64,000 nt of DNA from Tetracentron sinense (Eukaryota > Streptophyta > Magnoliopsida > Trochodendrales > Trochodendraceae): contig CM026568.1 of NCBI GenBank assembly GCA_015143295.1, forward strand, positions 32,248,441 through 32,312,440, in the 5' to 3' direction. The translations under genes and the position numbers were made by a program. The notes beneath the pieces are model-generated. The model was not told the DNA's origin, did not search any database, and saw nothing but the letters and a program-made list of their open reading frames with translations. The stretch's first letter is position 1, and each line of letters opens with the position of its first letter. Below, in pieces: positions 40,324 through 51,100 of the stretch.

Positions 40324-42594
40324 TTCTTGTAATTGAGTTCTTATGTACCTGTTTCCATGGCCTTATGTCTATTGAGCTTGAACCTTTTTTTACATGGCAA
40401 GGAGATCAGAATTTGTAATTCCTCCATAGCCGCATGTAACTAATCTTTCTTTTCGCTAGGCATGATAAACACCGCTGAGAACTGTATTAAAATTTAAAAT
40501 GAATAATGAAGTTGCTGTTATTTTAATTCTTACATTTTCACTGCTCTTTTATGTTATGCGTCCAACTGGAAGTTGTTTTTCTGTGTCGGTGAACTCATAC
40601 TCAAATATGCATAAAATTTTGCATGCTCATTGTAGCAAAAGATCAGATGCATCTATCTACCTAATGCTCTATTGTATTTGGAGATAATGGAAAGGATATC
40701 AAAGATGGGGCTAAGGAGTGGTAGAATAGAACATTACTTAATTCAACTGCTATTTACTACCCTTATTTTTAGGGTCTGCCACCAGTTAACCGAATAAATT
40801 TATTCTACATCGTTGAAGTTCTGTTTGGTGTCATGATATTGAAGATGGGGCTACAGAGTGGTAGAAGAACAGTACTTTCATCCTTCTCCTTTGTTCAACG
40901 TTTGAGTTATATTCTAACTTTTTTATGTAAAGGTATGAGTTTTGTTAGTCCTAAATATCTACGCTAGAATTGTCTAGCACTTCCTTGCTAGCATTTCTTA
41001 CTGGCCCTCTAAAGATAAATATTTAATTAGAGTTTCATATGCAAATTGAGTGTAAAAAGTATGCATGATGAAGACAGGCCAGTGGACCTCAAAGTGTACA
41101 ACCGTAGGCCCAAGAAAACTCATGACAATCCATAAAGCCAATAAAATAGACCCACAAATCTGAAAATCCAACCATGCATTAAAGGGGTCTTCTAGAAAGA
41201 CCAAGACTCTTTTTGGAAGTTGATAGAATACTTTAGAAAGTCAAAAAAGTTATTAAGGAATTTCTAAAATGTCAAGAATTTTTTAGAAAGTCAAGTCTAA
41301 AGAGTTTTCTAGAAAGTTAAGAGTCTTTAATATTCTTTAGATAGTCAAGAGTCATTTAGAATATTCTACAAAGCCTAAGGGTCTAGAAAGTCCAAGAGTT
41401 CTTAGTTGGTTCTAGAACCTTAATGTCTTAGCTTTTATGTAGAATGTTCTATTAATGCCTATTAATAGAAGACCCTATGACAATGTAAGCATGGTAGAAT
41501 TGAAGTGAATGAAAGTTCTTCTTTAAGTAAGGTGCGACTCCTTGCATTAGTGGTGTGACTCCATCTTCGGATGCCTAAATTGGTGAGACTCCAATCCTAG
41601 GTATTCCATAGAAGTAGTGAGACTCTACTTCTCTTCTTTCTTTCTTCTTATTTCATTTCTCTTTAAACTTCTTATTTCCTTTATTATAATCTAGTATCAT
41701 TCTTCCTTCGTCCTACATCAATGCAACTTTGCTTTCAAGGAGAAATCCTATATTTTTGTCATGCTTATTAAAGTTACATGAATGGACAATTATTCTAATG
41801 AGGTTTTCATACATTAAATACGTTCTGTTCGAGTCAAAGGTTCTGCAACAAGTTGTCACACAACCTTGAGCTACTTTCCCTCATAAAGGAGCTCCTTGTT
41901 TATCTTTATTGCTCCTTACGCTGAGATAAGGATGACTTAGGGAACCCGTGATTTTGAAAATACCCATAATTTTTTAACTAAGTAGATCCTTGTGAAGCAC
42001 ATTATGGAATTACAGATTAAGTTTTATCGGTCAGGGGATTCTGATTTAATACCCTCTTCAGGAAAGAGTCACACCTTGCGACCAAAGACGACATGGTCCA
42101 CCCCATGTAAGCAATGGGAGATTGATCCATAATTGCATTTTCTTCACTGCAACAGATGTTAGGCCTTTTCTGACCCAGTGTAAATGGGCATTGCAAGAAA
42201 AAAAAACATATAGCAGACATCATGGGCTGTTATCATTTCACAGTCTTGGCAATCATGGCAGGAAGAATTGTGATCAACATCAACGACCTAAAAGCTATGA
42301 AAGAATAACATAAAGGGCCACATTGAGCTCAAAAACATATGGTTGATTTGTTGGGATTCTGAAGCCTTGGCTTGCCTATTTAAATGCATTGGATGATCTG
42401 ACGGAAGGTAAGATAGCCAGGGGGGTCTTTGTCCTTCTCTGAGAGAGAAAGATAAAGACCTCTTCTCTTGTTGTATGATATATTTTCCTCTTTTATTCTA
42501 TGTTATGATAATTCATTTCTAGGTGTTTACAATGCTAATATCTGACACAATGTGGTGTAAGACACAGATCCAATAAACACCTCACTTTCAAATT
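40324..42594. other. Intergenic DNA with TCTAGAAAGTC-type repeats at 41200-41420
   Basis: Both neighbouring genes end here, so this holds two 3' regions. 41200-41420 repeats TCTAGAAAGTCAAGAGT-like sequence about eight times; the TTCTAGAA cores resemble heat-shock elements and also the U3 of some Copia LTRs. 41530-41640 repeats GTGTGACTCCA/GTGAGACTCCA. A solo LTR somewhere in 41050-41730 is possible, but I could not define its ends. Confidence 0.4.
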
Positions 42595-43629
42595 TCAATT
42601 GAATTTTCCTGGAAAGCACCCACACTCAAAGAAGTTCCTTTCAAGAAGTGGAGTTATTGCCTGTCTCCGGCCACTTGATGCCGAGGAAGAAGGTTCCAGT
42701 CCTGTTTTTTGTTGGCTTTCGACAACTCTTTTGCCATCAAAAACAATGGTGACCTCGCAAAAATCTGGCGCATGCTTCTGGACAAATTCACTTTTTCGCA
42801 GTCCCTTCCTCGATTGCCTGCAAAGACAATCCAACTATCAATAGATTAGTCTCTTTTAGCATCCCTTCCTATATCAGGAGTTCAGGACACTGTCGACAAA
42901 GAGGATGCTGCGCTCACGAGGAAGAGAAAGGCAAGGGGACCTGGAGGAGGGGGAACGTTTGGTTCCCATGACGAGGGTGGTAATGTTAAGGACTGGAATG
43001 AGGTCCAGAATTGCTTTGGCAGTCAGATTGCTTTCGATAAGCATCGTGTCCACTACCACCTGTAACACAGCCAAACACTCCTTATTATTCCTACTGACGT
43101 CTTTTATGATCTCGGAATTGAATCACATGAGAGCCCACCTTGGCATCGGTGCACAAGCTAATGTACTTCTGCAAGAGGTTCCTTCTCCTGGTATTCTCTT
43201 CCCTCATGTAAGTCTTAACCTGTTCTCGGCTCACTTGGTTCCTTGATATCCTTCCAACTTCCATCAATAACACCACATCTCGTTATGCAAATATTAATAG
43301 ACATCGTTACTAAGATGTACTGTTCTAGTTTAGTTCAGTTAAATAAAAATAAAATGAATCTGACGCTCACCAGGAGTAGGGATGAAATCGATGGAAGCGA
43401 AGACATGGACGAGGAAAATTCGAGTTCCAGGGAGAAGAGCATGCTCAAGTGCCCATTTCAGGACTTCAAAATCGTCTTTTCCTACAGCAACATAAACGTC
43501 CTTAGCTCCATCTATACTGCTGCTTGTAACGCTGTTACTATTCTCTCCTATCTCTACTATCTCCGGCGACATCGCCGGCCAGTTGTGATATTGTTGCTCC
43601 TTCTCCGACCCAGAATTCATTTCTTCCAT
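42595..43629 (-). CDS. Universal stress protein (USP/UspA) domain protein, four exons
   Basis: Exons on the minus strand are 43629-43371, 43257-43139, 43059-42941 and 42817-42595, total 720 nt, phases consistent, 239 residues. After about 40 Glu/Ser-rich residues the USP fold starts with DVYVAVGKDDFEVLKWALEH, then IFLVHVFASIDFIPTP, the helix EQVKTYMREENTRRRNLLQK and the strand-helix pair VVVDTMLIESNLTAKAILDL with LNITTLVMGTKRS. The last exon gives KSEFVQKHAPDFCEVTIVF and a Ser-rich tail. The MGTKRS segment occupies the position of the ATP-binding G-2x-G-9x-G(S/T) motif, but the motif is not fully present, so ATP binding is doubtful. The composition resembles the plant adenine-nucleotide-alpha-hydrolase-like proteins that have only this domain. 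The exon 2 acceptor (GGAAG) is weak but keeps frame and family resemblance. Confidence 0.85.
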
Positions 43630-43910
43630 ATCTTAGCTTTCCTCAATAAAGTAACTAATAAGAGAGAGATCAGCGAGGATATCAAAGGGAAGTTATTATC
43701 GTTTAGGGAGTTTTATGAAAGCAATAAGTCGTTGGTCTCAAAGAGCCTCGAAAGGAAAAGTGATTTTCTATTGTCAATGTTTGCTTGCTTTTGGATACGT
43801 CACGGTACCACTACCGCCTCCTTGGCGCCTTCCCTTTTCTTTTATGTGCTCTGCCCCTCCAATTTTTCGGCTTCTATTCCTTTGGATTGACTGGGACATG
43901 TTGCACACTA

Positions 43911-43922
43911 AGGCATATATAG
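43911..43922 (-). promoter_or_regulatory. Probable TATA box of the USP-domain gene
   Basis: CTATATATGCC on the minus strand lies about 290 bases upstream of the start codon, with no better candidate nearer. Confidence is modest because the transcription start is unknown. Confidence 0.4.
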
Positions 43923-44165
43923 CAGCGTACAACATATTCCGTTGATCGGGGGAGTTTAAAATAATCGAATCTGGTGGGTATTTGGTGGTGTAGGTCATAT
44001 CTTAGGTCTTATCCTTCAGGTGGTGGCCAGGTGTCAGCTTATCCTTGTTCTGTTAATTGTAGCTACTTTTGTCATTTCGATATCGTTGAAGGGCATATTT
44101 GGTAGTCAGCGAAGCCATGCATTAAGAGAATTAAAATACGTGTATGCAAACAAATCTTATTAACC

Positions 44166-44374
44166 CTGAAGGGGTGGACTAGTGGTTTCAGGACTTACGC
44201 CTCATGAAATGGAAGGTCCTAGGTTCGACTTCTCACTCTCTCTTTGGGGCTAGTCTTGCACGATATTTTCTCAGACTTACCTGGTGGTGTGGTAGGTTGC
44301 AGGCTCTCGTTGCACCCTCAGGGATTAGTCTTGACCCAAAGGGTTAGGGACATCTTGCGTTTACAAAAAAATAA
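44166..44374 (+). mobile_element. SINE with perfect 18-bp target duplication
   Basis: A-box-like TGGACTAGTGG (44176) and B-box-like GGTTCGACTTC (about 44223) begin the element, and an A-rich tail ends it. The exact 18-mer AAACAAATCTTATTAACC flanks it at 44148-44165 and 44375-44392. It shares its 3' half with the inverted SINE at 31836-32025. Confidence 0.92.
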
Positions 44375-44392
44375 AAACAAATCTTATTAACC

Positions 44393-45810
44393 AAAGTATC
44401 TGAAATCAACTAAGTTAAAAAAAGAGATTTGTTAGAAAAATTCTCTTTAATTTTGGGATAAATGTTTAACGTAGACCCATATGTATATTATACTAACAAG
44501 GAAAAATTCTCTACCTCTTTCTATCTCTTGTTTTTTCTTTTTTTTGAAAAAATTGAGTCCATTTTGCGTTAGTAACTATTCAATGGTTAGAAGGTTATAT
44601 TCTTAGCATTGGGAGCGGGGCAAATGGCATACATCTCAACCAACACACTGAAATAGTCAATGGAGTGAATTCCTTATCACCCAAATATAAGGCTACACAC
44701 TATGACACAAGCAAAACAAGTATATTTTGTGTGTATATTGGTAAAAGCACTCTTATACAATGAGATGATTTCGCTCTTGACAACTTATACTTTTATTTGA
44801 GTAGCACTTCAATACCCCCCTAGTGTATGGAAAGCTTAAGTACTTTAGAATCGTGGCCGCTCATATGGCCACGATTCTAATTGGTTACTGACAGTAACAG
44901 GTCACAAGAACAATGTGAAAAATCAAAGAACCAAGCAAAAATTAAGGGATAAGTGTGTCTTCATATGAATATATCCAAACCGTCCATCTTTAGATTGGAC
45001 GGTTCGTATCTAAAGGCATTGTATGTTTAGATACCTTATGGGTATTGAAAAAAAACCCCTTTTACCTTGTATATTGGTTGGGACACACAAGATTTGCGCC
45101 AACTTGCACACTCAAAACAGATCCAATACTATATGATAACACGACCTAAAAATTTGAAAAATAGAAAACAGATCAAAGGGTCCTTTTCCAAATTGATCAC
45201 TTAATTGCAAATTGACATGTGACAGTGAAACTATTGTTTTATTTTTAAATATATTTCAATTTCCAATTGTGTTGAATTTTGATTGGTGTGATCATTATGA
45301 AAGAGGACCTTAGGGTCCTCTAATCAGAACTCTAAAAATTTATCCCTTTTCTTCTCGCCACTCTCTCTCTCGTCTTATGATATCAACTTAAACCCACTTG
45401 TCTCTCTCTTTTGGTAGACACCTTAAATCAAATATTTTTTAATTTGGAAGGTACCTCAACTCAAACATATCTATTTGACCCATGTATGCGGTTTTAAAAG
45501 GTACAAATTAATCAAGATAATAACATTAACATTAAAATTAATTTGGTCGTTCCACACTTCCACTCTTGTGCTGTATTACTGGTTCCAAAACCAGACGAAA
45601 GAGGATGGTCGCATCAAGTAGTCCACCACGGTAAAAAGAACCAAATCAAATCCTATAACATGCATCATGAATTGTTATTTTTGTTTATATACATTTTTTT
45701 AAAAAAGCAAAGTTTCCCACCTAAATTTCGAGGAGTGGAATCACAGTTCTTAAAAAAAAGCTTAAAAATGTGTGCACAAAATTGTTTTTTTTCTAGAGTG
45801 CAATAGAAGA
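44393..45810. repeat. Intergenic DNA with two perfect hairpins
   Basis: TTAGAATCGTGGCC at 44845-44858 is exactly complementary to 44867-44880 around an 8-base loop. AACCGTCCA and TGGACGGTT flank TCTTTAGAT at about 44986-45012. Both are typical of transposon or LTR debris. Otherwise the stretch is AT-rich with no gene. Confidence 0.6.
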
Positions 45811-45817
45811 AGAGTGA

Positions 45818-45994
45818 ACCCCGGGGTGTAGCCCAGTGGCTAAAGGATGAACTGTAAACCTGGAGGTCTCAAGGTCGATTCCAAGGCTCCCCTCGATATT
45901 GGTTGTATGGGGTGAGGGTAGTCTTTAATAGCACTTGGGACTAGTATTAGTCTTTAAGGCTCAAGATACCCACGTTTGTCAAAATAAAATAAAA
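45818..45994 (+). mobile_element. SINE, tRNA-derived, second family member
   Basis: GGGTGTAGCCCAGTGGCTAA (A-box region, 45824) and CAAGGTCGATTCC (B-box region, about 45870) are followed by an AAAATAAAATAAAAT tail at about 45981-45995. Flanks AGAAGAGTG and AGGAGAGTG differ by one base and may be the target duplication. Confidence 0.75.
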
Positions 45995-46139
45995 TAGGAG
46001 AGTGGGGTTAGCACTCTCCTTTCTTAAGAACCACTTGAGCTCGTCGGATATAGGAGGGGTGCTCTCTCCACGCGTGGGATCCTATAAGCAATGGTTCTCC
46101 CTGTAACGAACTATTGCTCTTTTCTCTCACAAATCCCCT

Positions 46140-46290
46140 TCAACCTGCCATGAGCTCTGGTTAATTTTTTTTTCAGCTTCCGTGGTTAATTTATTTTTCC
46201 TAAAAGCCAAGCGTATACGGGTTAACTTAGGGGTAAGTGAATCTTTACCACAATTAAAAGGGAGTTAAAAGAATGAATGTGCCAAGAAAA
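46140..46290. repeat. Partial foldback-MITE arm
   Basis: TGGTTAATTT...CCTAAAAGCCAA and TTTACCACAATTAAAAGGGAG match one half of the foldback families at 30240 and 31436. The partner arm is missing. Confidence 0.45.
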
Positions 46291-46902
46291 GGGGAGCCCA
46301 AATGCCCCTCCTCGCATCACCGAAGAGGAGGTGATAATTTGCCTCCTCAAATAAATGACATTATCACACACAAAAAGGGTCATTTGCCAAATTAATCCCA
46401 AGCTCTTTTTTTAAACACGCATGCAAGTACATTAATGTAATATCATTTCTTGGATAATGCTAGTATCACTTCCTTTCTCAAATATATGGCATTAGGGTTA
46501 GTTTGGTCATTTGACAACTAAGTTGATTTTTTTTAAAAAAAAATTCCCACTTTTTTTACATGCATAATGCATGTGCGTACATTGTAATATCCTCTCTTCC
46601 TCAAATATAGGCATTAGGATTAGTTTGGTAACTTGCCAATTAAGTTGAAATTTTTATTTTTCTCTAATGTTTAAAACTTTTAATTACAAACTAGATTATA
46701 ATTTGAGACTGGTACATAAACCACGAGCCTACGTTCAAACTAGTTTTCTAATACAATGAATTTACAAAATAAAATTCTTATATTTAATATCTATATTTTA
46801 TTTTTACAATCTTAAGGTACAGAAAAGACATATTTTAGGGGCAATGGATTTCCTCTACCGGATGCCTGACTGCCTGAGTACTAAGTGTGAACAGGTATTT
46901 AA

Positions 46903-47277
46903 CTAAGGAAGTGATAACAAGTATGTACGCGTTTCGCTGGGCAATATGCGCACACCTCCCCAGCTGACCACATGGTAACTAATGGTTAAATTTACTAATT
47001 CTTATTGTTAAATAATTTAACCTTCATTTCTAGAAAAAAAAAAGTAATAAGAAAGTCTTGGTTATATGATTCACTCACATGTGGTTAATTTTTATTAAAA
47101 TCCTGATTAAATTATTTAACCTTTAAACTTAGTTTAAGTGAATTTTAACCACAGTTAATAGATGTCAAAAAAAAAATAAAAATAAAAATAATAATAATAA
47201 TAATAATGACAAGTTAAGAAGGTGTGCGCACATCGCCCAACAGCGCACATATGACATACCTGCTATTACTTCCTTAG
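46903..47277. mobile_element. Tourist-like foldback MITE, copy 2
   Basis: CTAAGGAAGTGATAAC on the left pairs with GCTATTACTTCCTTAG on the right, and TAA flanks both ends (46900-46902, 47278-47280). The arms GGGCAATATGCGCACACC and GGTGTGCGCACATCGCCC also pair. An (AAT)n run at about 47188-47206 lies inside. Its length (375 bp) nearly equals that of the copy at 31436. Confidence 0.72.
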
Positions 47278-47630
47278 TAAAACACATTAGGCAACGAGTC
47301 TATGTCCCGAATATAATACTCGGCATTTGCCAAATTGCCTTTTTTAGGAGCTCTAGTTCCGTCATTATATTAAGGAAACAAAAACTGTCGTCTCCCAAAA
47401 ATAGTTCCCTTCAAGTCACCTTATACCGAGTATAGAGGTGGGAGGTCCAGATTTACTCAGGCTGGATGCAGAGTTAAAATACTTTGGACTAACCGGTAAC
47501 ACCCTTTAACTTTGGTTAAATAGTTTTAATAGATTAAATTTTATCATTTGATTTTATTGCAATTACAGTTAAGAAAGTAAAAAGAGACACCCAGCCAATA
47601 GGAGAGCCTAGGCAGAGTAAATCCTAAGGG

Positions 47631-47827
47631 AAAAGATTGGCTCCGATGGATGCCCGATCTGGGCGTGCTCGGGCATCTACAAATCATGCGACACCTTACG
47701 ATAATTTGAGGGAGAAGTCATTTAATTTTCTCCCAATGATTTTGACTTCTTCCCAATTGATATCTCCTCCATTTTAAACACCTCATGCCCCATGATTTGT
47801 GATGCCCGAGCTTAGAGCCAATCTTTT
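47631..47827. mobile_element. Palindromic MITE, family F, copy 2
   Basis: AAAAGATTGGCTC (47631-47643) is exactly complementary to GAGCCAATCTTTT (47815-47827), and inner segments GGGCATCTACAAATCATG and CATGATTTGTGATGCCC also pair. The core matches the inverted core of the element at 32104-32262. Confidence 0.7.
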
Positions 47828-47879
47828 GCCAAATCTTAAAAGTAGTGATGAGCGTATCCTTCAATACATTATCTAACGT

Positions 47880-48187
47880 ACCACCGTGTCCTCGTATCCC
47901 TTTTAACACCTTTTTAATCCTGATTAAAAGTTTAACTAAATTAAAATTAAGATTTTTATTTATTTTTACTTAATTTCAGGAGTGACCGGGGATGAGTGAA
48001 TATTAACCACAGTTGATTAGTATTAAAAAGTGGGGCGTGGACCAGGACGGCGTATCGTCGTTTTAAGTTAAGCAATTTCCAATCCTAATTCCTAATAAAT
48101 CATAAGAGGAGATAAGGAGAAGTTATTGAGAAGGACGCACTTAACCAGTCTAATTAACAGGTACCACCTCCAACTCCACAGCCGCCC
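47880..48187 (+). promoter_or_regulatory. Upstream region of the RS-rich protein gene with a degraded MITE
   Basis: 47880-48030 holds another degraded foldback arm pair (CCCTTTTAACACC ... AACCACAGTTGATTAG). 48040-48187 is the likely promoter-proximal and leader sequence. No clear TATA box is visible. Confidence 0.4.
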
Positions 48188-51100
48188 ATGGGGGATCCTC
48201 AATACCAATACCACCAGCAGCCACCGCCTCAAGGGGCGTGGTATTCAGGGCAGTTTCAGTACCATCCGTCGCAGTCGCAGACGCAGACGCAGACGCAGAC
48301 GCAGTCGCAGTGGGTTCGCCACTCCGATCATCATCACATTCTTCCCCCTCCTGCTTATCCTACACCCCACCAAAACCCCATCCCATCTTATCCTGCATAC
48401 CCTCCCCCTCCTCGCCCCCATATGCCTCCTCCCCAATATCATTCTCATCCTCCTCAGCTGTCTCAAGCTTATCCCCAGCCCAATCAGGTCCTTTCTATCA
48501 CTTTAATATTACTTTGATTCTTCATTTGGATCTTCACATTTTTAGAGTTTTTTCTTCAATTTTATGATTTTCATTTCGAATTTCATTTTCCCTTTTACGA
48601 ACTTGGTGTCTGAAATCTGAATTGCAAAGCGGAATCAGTTTTCCGCATAATTCTATATTTACTTCTGTACTATCTGGAGCTAGGGTTTGGTATCCTATAT
48701 ATAAGATGTTCTCGAATTCTTTATTTTCCCCTCCTTACTTTCAAGGTTGAATTTCAATTGCCAAGGCTTTGGTATATCATCCATAGTGTCAGGAACCGCT
48801 GGATTTGGAATTATATATAAGTATAATATTCATATTCTTTTTCCGCCTTCAGATTGGCATTGTAATCAGGTCTCACTGACATCTTTTGCTGTCATTTATG
48901 GTTCCTTGTTCCACTGTTATTACATTTCCTTCACCAAAGATATGGAATTTTACACAGAGGCTTACGATTCCCATATTACATTGTAATATATCTCATTTTT
49001 AACTGTTATCGTTGAAAGTGAAGTACAAGTTACTCATCTTTTCCTCTATGATATGCAAAATGATTGTTGGGATCATGTGAAAAATAAAATGAAATACAAT
49101 CTTTGCTCATATTCCTTTGCTGATGAGTTCTTTTGAGGTTGCATTGATAAGCATAAAAAAGCACTGATTATATTTTCAAGGAGAATGATGGGTAATTGTA
49201 ATTTGTTTTGAGGATTGCTTGATCTCTCATCTCAATCTGTTTCAATAACAATGAGTTAGCTCTAATTCTCTTTTGATCGTTGTGGAGTTAGCTATAATGA
49301 GTCCTTGGTGGATGGTTACACGGAGTTTGTTATTGGTTGTTTTGGCCACAAGGAAATCCAAAATATAGTAAAATATTGAACCCAACGTAAAGAAAAAGGA
49401 ATCTCTGAGAAAGGCTTAAATTATAGGGCCGGGTACTAGTATTATGAATAGTTATATATAATTTAGATTGGAAATACATAATATAGAGATGGTTGGTATC
49501 AAATCAAACATTAAAACATAATGATGCAGATCAGTAACATTTGGAAGTTGTCAGCGAAGAAACTGGGTCAAACCTCAAATATGTGGATTCATGCAAGATA
49601 TATAGGTGATGGTGCCTCCATACCCAATTTGTAGAACACATGGTCTCAAACTCTCACCCCGTGGGAAATGATTGTAAAATTGTAATGGTCCATTCTTATG
49701 TTATCATTATGAAGATTGTAGAGTATTCTGAAAGAAGACGTGCACACTTCTTACCAGGTCTAATATATCGATTGTAATTTGTGTCGCAAGCCTGCAAGGT
49801 TCCACTGACCTAGAACCAGCCCATTAAATCCCATTGGTTGCATTCAATTCCAACAAGGCCCCTGATTTTTTTATTTATCAAGACTCTTTAATCCACAATG
49901 AGGTTTTTTCTTTTCCGGCTTTGGATTTCTCTCCTGCATGGGACAGGAGGATACCTTTAGATTGCACCATCTATTTCAAATCAAATTTAAGCTTTTAAGT
50001 GCAAAACTTATGTTTTCCATTTGATGTTCAGTTTTCCTATGAGCGAATGCTTAAGCTTCTACTTTGGTTGTAATCGTCATGGGTGCTAATGGATGTCGAG
50101 TTAAGGCATCGGGTATGACAGATTTCATGATAACTTGGCCATTTTTTTGTCTTGAAACTCTTGTATGCACTTGTAGCAAAGATTTTGAGGTTGTTTGTTT
50201 CTGCTCAAGATATCTCCTTTAAAATTGTTTTTTCTCCTTGAAATATGAGGTAGACATCTAGAGTAGTGATACTGTAATAGTGACAGTATGGACTCTTTTA
50301 ATATATTGGAAGTGTATTCATTTATTGAGCCTATATAGACCCTTACCTAGTAAAATTCATGTCAAGCATCTCTCTATTTCATAGAGCATTGTATATGTAT
50401 ATTTTTCTCGTTAGCAATAAATGGGATCAATATTTGTTGTGCTACTTTTATTCTGTTTTTTGGAGACCAGCACAATAGGTAGTGCTTTGGTTCTTATTCT
50501 AAATTCCCTGAAACTGGATGGTGTATAACAAAGTGATGCAGAATTAGGCCTTTTCCATTATATGCGTTATCTATCGACTAACTTTTGAGTTTTTTCTAGG
50601 CATGGGGCAATCCAAATTGGGCCCATCACCAAGGTTGGGAATACCCAGGTTAGTTGTGAATATGCAACTTATTACTTCGCCATTCATTGGGGTTCCCCCC
50701 CCCCCGGCAACATCTAAAAGTAGATGCCATCATTTTTCCTCCCTTTGTAGTGTTTACTTGTTGCCAACTTGCCATATCTTTCCTGTGACTTAAACCAATA
50801 TCTGAGTAGATTTCTGGTTATTGAATCCTTTTTGACCCTTTTTGTATAAATATATTTTACTTGTTTTACACGTGAAGCATAAGAAGAGTTAGCTAATTCT
50901 ATTTCTCTATGTAACTTTCTGGAGAACTTTCTCTCAACTTTATGATTTATTTAAGGCCCATAAGTTCCTTAACAAAATGGTGCTTGTTATATTTAAGGGG
51001 TATTAATTTATTATGTCATGGAGATTCAACTCTGGACCTAGCTTTCTGGTGGCCTCTTCCCCCCCCCCCTCCCCATAGTGGTTCCTGAAAAAGGTACCTC

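Noticed and set aside
42599-43890. Plus-strand frames of 81-215 codons across the USP-domain gene
   Set aside because: The minus strand gives four exons with matching phases and recognisable USP segments; the plus-strand frames have no domain.
44176-44240. Possible genuine tRNA genes at SINE heads (5951, 44176, 45824)
   Set aside because: Only the A- and B-box regions resemble tRNA; no cloverleaf with an anticodon arm can be drawn, and two of the three elements are flanked by perfect SINE-type target duplications.
48245-48567. Alternative and antisense frames over exon 1 of the RS-rich gene
   Set aside because: The Pro/Gln-rich frame from ATG 48188 joins exon 2 in phase; the others are composition artefacts of the hexanucleotide repeat.
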